The position numbers and the translations under genes were made by a program. Positions 1 to 5,789 of a stretch of 5,789 nucleotides of DNA are shown here, in pieces. Within the stretch, counting starts at the first letter, position 1, and the number at the start of each line of letters is the position of its first letter. Below the pieces are notes generated by a model. The model saw only the letters and a program-made list of their open reading frames with translations, made no database searches and was not told the origin of the DNA. Source of the stretch: Candidatus Latescibacterota bacterium (GTDB lineage: Bacteria > Latescibacterota > UBA2968 > UBA8231); the NCBI GenBank assembly GCA_022825185.1, contig JAJDYK010000043.1, forward strand, positions 1-5,789, given 5' to 3'.

Positions 1-1
1 T

Positions 2-331
2 GAGGGAGAGCACTACGCGGCTCTATACTGGGAACATAATTTCAAGACCACGCCCTTTGAGTTGTTGGGACTGTGGGATTGGGCCATGCGGGGTGCGGGG
101 CTGGTGGTGCACGGGGCTTCGGGGCGGACGTGGATTGACCCAGAGCGGCGAGCCAAAATGGGGTACGATCCGCGCTACGAAGGGGATTTCCACCATGAGG
201 TGGGAGTCTCGCTCATGCTGTATCACTTGCTGCGCCTCGATTTTACCCGGCGTTTGGATCGGCCCGGCTGGGGCGTGGGGTTGAGTTTGGTGCGTTTTGA
301 CTTTGGGGGTACTGTTAATGTAAGGATGTAA
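2..331 (+). CDS. C-terminal part of an outer-membrane beta-barrel protein (DUF5686-like), 5' end outside window
   Basis: The frame is open from base 2 to a TAA at 329-331, giving 109 residues of a protein whose start lies upstream. The chain reads as alternating aromatic and hydrophobic strands with Gly/Asp turns: EHNFKTTPFELLGLWDWA near the start, then HHEVGVSLMLYHLLRLDFTRR and GWGVGLSLVRFDF near the end. This is the look of the last strands of an outer-membrane beta-barrel. From memory, the EHNF...PFE segment and the DFT.RLD.PG.GVG.SL.RF ending resemble DUF5686-type surface proteins; an Omp85-type surface antigen is the alternative. The terminal aromatic expected by the BAM machinery is not the last residue: VRFDF is followed by eight more residues ending in Met. 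The gene is separated by 103 bp from the next one and may not belong to the same operon. The outer-membrane call is fairly secure; the family name is not. Confidence 0.6.
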   Translation, partial: EGEHYAALYWEHNFKTTPFELLGLWDWAMRGAGLVVHGASGRTWIDPERRAKMGYDPRYEGDFHHEVGVSLMLYHLLRLDFTRRLDRPGWGVGLSLVRFDFGGTVNVRM

Positions 332-337
332 TCCTTG

Positions 338-358
338 ATGTTGACGGACAACATGTTG
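338..358. promoter_or_regulatory. Inverted repeat and 10-bp palindrome, possible operator or hairpin
   Basis: ATGTTG (338-343) and CAACAT (349-354) are perfect inverted copies around a 5-base spacer. CAACATGTTG (349-358) is itself a perfect palindrome. There is no following T-run, so a Rho-independent terminator for the upstream gene is unlikely. A protein-binding site is possible because the element overlaps the candidate promoter at 345-360. No binding protein can be named from sequence. Confidence 0.3.
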
Positions 359-360
359 CT
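345..360 (+). promoter_or_regulatory. Candidate sigma-54 (-24/-12) promoter for the CARDB-PDZ/two-component operon
   Basis: CGGACAACATGTTGCT has GG (346-347) and GC (358-359) separated by exactly 10 bases, and a perfect TTGCT -12 element. The -24 element keeps only its GG; the CAC of the consensus TGGCAC is absent. Transcription would start near 371, giving a leader of roughly 65 nt before the ATG at 435. The site is attractive because the operon encodes a sigma-54 activator. However, the GG-N10-GC spacing also occurs by chance inside a coding region of this window (2704-2717). A sigma-70 reading (TTGACG at 341 with GATATT 20 bp later) is weaker in spacing. Confidence 0.3.
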
Positions 361-422
361 GCTAGCGATATTTCAGACGAATTTCACCGAACGCTTGGGC
401 TAGCCGAGACCTTACCACGAAT

Positions 423-430
423 GAGGAAGG
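423..430 (+). promoter_or_regulatory. Shine-Dalgarno sequence of the first CARDB-PDZ gene
   Basis: GAGGAAGG ends 4 nt before the ATG at 435, with the GAGG core 8 nt upstream. It fixes this start: the residues that follow make a clean signal peptide. The same leader precedes the second copy. Confidence 0.75.
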
Positions 431-434
431 AATC

Positions 435-1598
435 ATGCGTTATCTCATGTTAGCCGTTTTTCTGTTCGCGCCATTGGCGTATGCCGCGCCGGGTCTCCAA
501 GAAGCCCCTGAGGGCAATTACGATTTGGTGGCCGTCGAACTCGTCCACATACCCGAGCAAGTGGTGGTCGGCGATGAAGTTGTGTTCGTTCAGCATCTGG
601 CCAACCGAGGCACCGACGCCATTCCCGGCCGCACCTATCGGATCGATTTGTACGTTGACGACGAGCGCGTCAGCTACAATTACAGCACAAGACGTTTTAG
701 GCCGGGCGGGAGTAGTACCTACTCAATGTCCGAAGGCTACTACCACTTCAAGCCGACGGAACCGGGGACGTACACATACCGCTGGATACTGGACAAGGAA
801 GACAATCTGCCCGAGACGGACGAGACCAATAATGTCATTGAGGGGACCATCGTCGTGGCCGAGCGCTCAGCTGAGCACGACAGCCTCCAAGCGGCCCTGC
901 TAGATCAGCTTGAACTCATAGGCAAAAATATGGTAGAAGGACACTATCCCCCCGAACTCGAACTTGGCCCGGATTCAACTCACAAGGAGTTACAGTGGTT
1001 TACAGAGTTGTTCGACGAGTTCGAGGTTAAAGTGTACTCGCGGGACTACTATTCTAACTACCTGACGCCCCGAGAGTCCGCCCCTCCGAGGGAAAGGGCC
1101 ACTCACCGCTTGGCCTTCAGAAACATGAGTGAGAGCGAATGGCCAGCGTTGTTTGTCCACTATTTTGACGGGCAGGAATGGGCCAAACAGGCCACCAGTG
1201 AATTCTACCGAGACAATCAAGTTACAGTGACCTTAAGGGTGGCTCACGACGAGCAGACCGGTACTTTCCGCCTGCTGGATATGAGCAGGGTGAGTTATCG
1301 TTCCCCGGATGAGAGAAGTTGGTTCGGCGTATGGTTGATCGAGAACGAGAGCGGGGTTGGCGCGGTCGTCCGCCGAGTAGGGGACGGCAGTCCCGCGCAA
1401 GAGGCCGGCTTTGAACAAGGCGACATTTTGCTCACCCTCGCGGGTAAACCCATAGCTTCCCCGTCCCAAGTAAACTTCCTCCTGAGGCGTATGAAACCCG
1501 GCACTGAGGTTGTGTTCGGGCTCGTGCGCAATGGTGTCCAAATGGAGAAGACGGTACAGTTGGGAACTCAACCCGAACGTCGCCGCCGCCGCAGATGA
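435..1598 (+). CDS. Secreted CARDB-PDZ protein, copy 1
   Basis: A 387-residue exported protein. A Sec signal peptide (MRYLMLAVFLFAPLAYA) has a probable signal-peptidase I site after Ala17; no lipobox Cys is present. Residues about 30-144 read as a CARDB domain, an Ig-like beta-sandwich of bacterial surface and periplasmic proteins. They carry its hallmark DNLPETDETNN at 123-133. A middle region (about 150-290) rich in charged and aromatic residues has no fold I recognise. Residues 296-378 form a PDZ domain: a WFGV carboxylate-binding loop, GSPAQEAGFEQGDILL (318-333) and a final strand ending KTVQLG. PDZ domains bind C-termini or extended peptides. No protease triad is visible, so this is probably a binding or scaffold protein rather than an HtrA-type enzyme. 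The C-terminus is an unusual run of six arginines absent from copy 2. The gene is likely first in the operon. Function in the cell is unknown. Confidence 0.9.
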   Translation: MRYLMLAVFLFAPLAYAAPGLQEAPEGNYDLVAVELVHIPEQVVVGDEVVFVQHLANRGTDAIPGRTYRIDLYVDDERVSYNYSTRRFRPGGSSTYSMSEGYYHFKPTEPGTYTYRWILDKEDNLPETDETNNVIEGTIVVAERSAEHDSLQAALLDQLELIGKNMVEGHYPPELELGPDSTHKELQWFTELFDEFEVKVYSRDYYSNYLTPRESAPPRERATHRLAFRNMSESEWPALFVHYFDGQEWAKQATSEFYRDNQVTVTLRVAHDEQTGTFRLLDMSRVSYRSPDERSWFGVWLIENESGVGAVVRRVGDGSPAQEAGFEQGDILLTLAGKPIASPSQVNFLLRRMKPGTEVVFGLVRNGVQMEKTVQLGTQPERRRRRR

Positions 1599-1608
1599 GG
1601 ATTGGGCG

Positions 1609-1728
1609 ATGATCCTAGTTGTAGATGACGATATTTCCGTGACCATGTCGCTGTCCCTGCTGCTCAAGCAGGCCGACTACCAGACCGCGACGGTCGCGTC
1701 TCCGGCGGAAGTCCTTTACCGCGAATGA
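1609..1728 (+). pseudogene. Truncated receiver-domain fragment of the NtrC-type response regulator
   Basis: An ATG at 1609 opens 39 codons ending at TGA 1726-1728. The first 34 residues copy the N-terminus of the intact regulator starting at 2905. They include the acidic DDD cluster but neither the phospho-acceptor Asp nor the Lys of the active site. After GCGGAAG the frame runs into the leader of the next CARDB-PDZ gene (LYRE, then stop). Changes such as T13M, G23D and A29V alter the protein, as expected for a stretch free of selection. It cannot fold as a receiver domain. It may still be translated: GATGAGG lies upstream, and the reading frame stops 10 nt before the next ATG, within that gene's Shine-Dalgarno region. 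It could therefore act as a short coupling leader. It arose from the tandem duplication described for 410-3007. Confidence 0.85.
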
Positions 1729-1735
1729 GGAAGGA
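1727..1735 (+). promoter_or_regulatory. Shine-Dalgarno sequence of the second CARDB-PDZ gene, overlapping the stop of the receiver fragment
   Basis: GAGGAAGGA lies just before the ATG at 1739. The first two bases are also the GA of the TGA ending the receiver fragment (1726-1728). A ribosome terminating there would sit on this site, so translational coupling is possible. Confidence 0.65.
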
Positions 1736-1738
1736 ATC

Positions 1739-2884
1739 ATGCGTTATCTCATATTAGCTGTTTTTCTGTTCGCGTCGTCGGCGTATGCCGCGCCACTCCA
1801 AGAAGCACCTGAGGGCAATTACGATTTAGTGGCCGTCGAAGTCGTCCATACACCCGAGGAAGTGGTGGTTGGCGATGAAGTCGTATTCGTCAATCACTTG
1901 ACCAACCAAGGTACCGACGCCATTCCTCCCCGCACCTATCGGGTCGATTTTTACGTTGATGGCGAGCACGTCAGCTTCGATAACGGCACGGGAGGTTTGG
2001 AGCCGGGCGGGACTAGTACCTACTCAAAGGCCGAAGGCTACTATCACTTCAAGCCGACTGAACCAGGGACGTACACGTACCGCTGGGTCTTGGACAAGGA
2101 AGACAATCTGCCCGAGACGGACGAGACCAATAATGTCATTGAGGGGACCATCGTCGTGGCCGAGCGCTCGGCCGAGCACGACAAGCTCCTAGATCAGCTT
2201 GAACTCATCGGCAGAAATATGGTGGACGGACGCTATCCCCCCGAACTCGAACTTGGCCCGTTTTCAACCCACAAAGAGTTACAGTGGTTCACAGATTTGT
2301 TCGACGACATTAAGGTTGAAGTTGATCCTTTTGAATCTCTGACGCACCGAGAGTCCGCTCCCCCGAGGGAAAAGGCTATCTATCGCCTATTCTTCAAATA
2401 CACAGGTGATAGCAAATGGTCCGAGTTGTTCGTCCGGCATTTTGACGGGAAGGAGTGGGCAAAACAGGCCACCAGCGAATTCGACGGGGCCAATAAGGTT
2501 GAAATGACCGTCAAGTTGGCTCACGACGAGCAAGCTGGTACTTTTCGCATAGTGTCGAATGGGATTAGTTCCTCACGCCCCAATGAGATGGGTTGGCTTG
2601 GCGTACAATTGACCAGAGGTGAGGTTGAGGGCGGTGTTGACCGGACCGCGGTCGTCCACCGAGTCAAGGACGGTAGTCCCGCGCAAGAGGCCGGCTTTGA
2701 ACCGGGCGACATTTTGCTCACCCTAGCAGAGAAACCCATAATTTCCCGACTCCAACTAGGCTTCCTATTGGACCGTATAAAACCTGGCACCGAGGTGGCG
2801 TTCGGGCTAGTGCGCAACGGTGTCCAAATGGAGAAGACGGTACAGTTGGGAACTCAACCCGCACCCAACTACTCCGCCGACTAG
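1739..2884 (+). CDS. Secreted CARDB-PDZ protein, copy 2
   Basis: A 381-residue paralogue of the protein at 435-1598, collinear throughout with small indels. The signal peptide MRYLILAVFLFASSAYA has a probable cleavage site after Ala17. The CARDB domain again contains DNLPETDETNN (122-132), identical in DNA to copy 1 over 79 bp. The middle region is shorter around ESLTHRESAPP. The PDZ domain spans about 286-374, with WLGV and GSPAQEAGFEPGDILL. It differs from copy 1 in the first loop (EVEGGVDRT insertion) and in the predicted ligand-binding helix (SRLQLGFLLDRI against SPSQVNFLLRRM). The tail is APNYSAD rather than poly-arginine. The reading frame is intact with signal peptide and core motifs preserved, which suggests it is functional. 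It ends 20 nt before the regulator gene and is probably co-transcribed with it. The ligand and cellular role are unknown. Confidence 0.9.
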   Translation: MRYLILAVFLFASSAYAAPLQEAPEGNYDLVAVEVVHTPEEVVVGDEVVFVNHLTNQGTDAIPPRTYRVDFYVDGEHVSFDNGTGGLEPGGTSTYSKAEGYYHFKPTEPGTYTYRWVLDKEDNLPETDETNNVIEGTIVVAERSAEHDKLLDQLELIGRNMVDGRYPPELELGPFSTHKELQWFTDLFDDIKVEVDPFESLTHRESAPPREKAIYRLFFKYTGDSKWSELFVRHFDGKEWAKQATSEFDGANKVEMTVKLAHDEQAGTFRIVSNGISSSRPNEMGWLGVQLTRGEVEGGVDRTAVVHRVKDGSPAQEAGFEPGDILLTLAEKPIISRLQLGFLLDRIKPGTEVAFGLVRNGVQMEKTVQLGTQPAPNYSAD

Positions 2885-2904
2885 GCCGCGAATGAGAATA
2901 GGCG

Positions 2905-4271
<1,367 letters not shown>

Positions 4272-4275
<4 letters not shown>

Positions 4276-5573
4276 GCCTACGCACCAAACTCATCCTCTA
4301 CCTGATCGGGATCCACCTCGTCTTCGCGGGGCTTGCTGGGTACCTATTGCGCGAGGAAAAGTTTTGGCTGTTGGGGATTGAAGCATTCTTTGTCTTGTCT
4401 TTTGCCGTCGGCGTGCGCTTGATCCAGCATTTTTGGGTGCCGCTCGATCTGATCCGCACGGGTGCCGAACTCATCGGCGAGCGCGATTTTACCAGCAAGT
4501 TCGTCGAAGTGGGCCAGCCGGAAATGGATCAGCTCGTGCGCGTGTACAATCGCATGATCGACCAATTGCGCGAAGAGCGCACGCGGCTGCAGGAACAGCA
4601 CTACTTCATGGACAAGATCCTGACGGCCTCGCCGTCGGGCATTATCACTCTCGACTTCGATGGCAAGGTCGCCCTAGTCAATCCCAGTGCTAGCCGCTTG
4701 TTGGGGTTAGCTGAAAGCGCGATGGTCGGCCAGGCATTGGACGAGTTGGGAACGGCATTTGCCCGCGCCCTGCACGACTTAGCCATCGGCGAGTCGCAGG
4801 TGTTGCCAGTACAAGGGCAGCGGGTGCGCTGTCACAAGGCGCAGTTTTTGGATCAGGGATTTCCGCGCAGCTTTATCCTCATGGAGGAATTAACCGAGGA
4901 ATTGCGCCTGTCGGAGAAGGCGGCCTACGAGAAAGTCATCCGCTTATTAGCTCATGAAGTGAATAATTCAACGGGGGCGGTCAACTCCCTTTTGCACTCG
5001 TGCCTCAACTACAAGGGACAATTGCGGGAGGCCGACCGCGGCGATTTTGAGAATGCCCTGCAAGTGGCCATCGGCCGAATCGACCATCTCAGTGCCTTCA
5101 TGCGCAGCTTCGCCGAGGTAGTCAAACTGCCAGCACCGCACATGCAGCCTGTAGATTTGGAAGCCCTGTTGCGCGACATCGCCGTGCTGATGCGCGCCGA
5201 GTGCGAGCGCCGTAACATCGAGTGGGAATGGGATATTCAGGCGGACCTGAAACGCATCGCCATGGACGAAAACCAGATGGAGCAGGCGTTTGTCAATATC
5301 CTGAAAAATGCGCTGGAAGCCATTGGCGAGGACGGCAGGATCACCATTCGCTTAGGCAAGCTGCAAGACCGGCCCTTTGCCGTGGTAGAGGATACGGGCG
5401 TGGGGATCGCCCCGGAAGTGGCCGAGAGCCTGTTCACGCCGTTTTTCAGCACCAAGGAAAATCGGCGCGGCCTCGGTCTGACTCTGGTCCAAGAGATTTT
5501 GAGTCGGCACGGCTTTACCTTTTCCCTCGAAAGCCCTCCAGACGAGCCTACCCGTTTTACTATCCGCTTCTGA
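4272..5573 (+). CDS. NtrY-like membrane sensor histidine kinase (TM2-HAMP-PAS-HisKA-HATPase)
   Basis: A 433-residue kinase. Two membrane helices (about 7-26 and 31-51) are joined by only a few residues, so there is almost no periplasmic sensing loop. A HAMP-like linker (about 54-103) is followed by a PAS domain (about 110-205, with LTASPSGIITLD near its start). The dimerisation helix carries the phospho-accepting His228 in LLAHEVNNS. The HATPase_c domain has the N box with Asn346 in NILKNALEAI, G1 DTGVGI (374-379), F box LFTPFFSTK and G2 GLGLTLV. HEVNNS and the overall order match NtrY/AtoS-type kinases. It should autophosphorylate and pass phosphate to Asp50 of the regulator encoded just upstream. 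The start is taken as TTG 4272, overlapping the regulator stop as TTGA. This 4-nt overlap implies translational coupling, and the next residues lead straight into the first helix. The stimulus is unknown and may be sensed in the membrane or by the cytoplasmic PAS domain. Confidence 0.93.
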
Positions 5574-5637
5574 GACTCCTACGGTTTCGGCAGTTAAAAC
5601 CTTCCAAAATTAATCGCGTTTGAACCTCTACTCACGG
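5574..5637. other. Convergent intergenic region, no convincing terminator
   Basis: These 64 bp separate the ends of the kinase gene and the minus-strand TPR gene. GGTTT (5583-5587) can pair with AAACC (5597-5601) over a 9-base loop, but the stem is short and no T-run follows on either strand. I see no promoter or RNA gene here. Confidence 0.4.
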
Positions 5638-5789
5638 TTAATGGCCAGCACCCGAGCGCTGCAACTGATCTGCCCGGGCACGAGCCAAGCGGGCGTGTTC
5701 CGTGCGCCCCATTTTCTCGTAGAGGACGCCTAAATTGCGATGGGCTGTGATCGATTGGGCGTCGTATTTGATGGCTTGGAGCAGGGATC
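5638..5789 (-). CDS. C-terminal end of a TPR-repeat protein, 5' end outside window
   Basis: Reading the minus strand from the window edge, one frame is open for 49 residues to a TAA (5640-5638). The residues form a tetratricopeptide-repeat pattern: AIKYDAQSITAHRNLGVLYEK, then MGRTEHARLARARADQLQ, with the usual small and hydrophobic spacing (A..LG.LY...G....A). A short basic tail, RSGAGH, follows. TPR units act as protein-protein interaction scaffolds; which protein this belongs to cannot be told from one repeat. It is convergent with the two-component operon and therefore transcribed independently. The other two minus-strand frames do not give such a pattern, and one hits a stop early. The evidence is the repeat pattern plus the clean stop, on a short stretch. 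Confidence 0.7.
   Translation of the reverse strand, partial: SLLQAIKYDAQSITAHRNLGVLYEKMGRTEHARLARARADQLQRSGAGH

Larger units (their letters stand above)
410..1711 (+). repeat. Tandem duplication, unit 1 (CARDB-PDZ gene plus first 34 codons of response regulator)
   Basis: This unit begins at the leader CCTTACCACGAATGAGGAAG and ends at GCGGAAG inside receiver-domain codon 34. It is matched along its length by unit 2 at about 1713-3007. Gene order, leader, coding sequence and the start of the response-regulator gene are all repeated. The upstream candidate promoter lies outside the repeat. By eye the receiver portion differs at 7 of about 103 bases, whereas the CARDB-PDZ portion has diverged more. 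Exact ends are uncertain by several bases because both junction sides share short similarity. Confidence 0.85.

Noticed and set aside
361..404. Two GCTAGC hexamers (361-366 and 399-404) as a paired operator.
   Set aside because: Each is a short palindrome likely by chance, and the flanks do not extend into a longer shared motif.
1510..1728. Reading the open frame from 1510 as a separate 72-residue gene overlapping the end of CARDB-PDZ copy 1.
   Set aside because: Its first part is an out-of-frame shadow of the PDZ domain. Only the part from ATG 1609 has homology, to the regulator N-terminus.
2704..2717. A second GG-N10-GC match with TTTTGCT inside the PDZ coding region of copy 2.
   Set aside because: It lies in a conserved protein motif (GDILL), has no TGGCAC-like -24 element and no sensible downstream start. 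It is useful mainly as a warning that such matches occur by chance.
5583..5601. GGTTT/AAACC stem as a Rho-independent terminator for the kinase operon.
   Set aside because: The stem is only five base pairs with three A-T pairs, the loop is nine bases, and there is no T-tract on either strand.

Overview
The window looks like chromosomal DNA from a Gram-negative, moderately GC-rich bacterium. It encodes an outer-membrane beta-barrel C-terminus, two proteins with signal peptides, a membrane sensor kinase and a sigma-54-type activator. The start codons of the signal-peptide genes are preceded by strong purine-rich Shine-Dalgarno sequences. That argues against Bacteroidota, even though the first (partial) protein resembles a family common there. 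Acidobacteriota or a deltaproteobacterial-type lineage would fit, but this is a low-confidence inference from gene style only.

Layout: (1) 2-331, the 3' end of an outer-membrane beta-barrel protein gene. (2) 332-434, a 103-bp intergenic stretch holding a palindrome and a candidate sigma-54 (-24/-12) promoter. (3) 435-1598, a secreted CARDB-plus-PDZ protein. (4) 1609-1728, a 39-codon fragment that copies the start of the downstream response-regulator gene. (5) 1739-2884, a second, diverged copy of the CARDB-PDZ gene. (6) 2905-4275, an intact NtrC-type response regulator (REC, AAA+, Fis-type HTH). (7) 4272-5573, an NtrY-like membrane histidine kinase overlapping it by 4 nt. (8) 5574-5637, a short convergent intergenic region with no convincing terminator. 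(9) 5638-5789 on the minus strand, the 3' end of a TPR-protein gene too short to stand out as an ORF.

The main structural point is a tandem duplication of about 1.3 kb. The unit runs from the leader of the CARDB-PDZ gene to codon 34 of the response-regulator gene. The first unit (about 410-1711) therefore ends in a truncated receiver domain fused to the leader of the second unit (about 1713-3007). The fragment's stop codon lies inside the Shine-Dalgarno region of the second CARDB-PDZ gene. The two CARDB-PDZ copies are mosaic: one 79-bp block is identical at every base, while other parts, including the predicted PDZ ligand-binding helix, have diverged considerably.

Everything from 435 to 5573 is on one strand, tightly spaced, and plausibly one operon. 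The kinase (two membrane helices, almost no periplasmic loop, one PAS domain) would phosphorylate the response regulator at Asp50, which would then activate sigma-54 promoters. One candidate target is the operon's own promoter. The two exported CARDB-PDZ proteins could be outputs of the system or periplasmic partners of it; the sequence does not decide between these.
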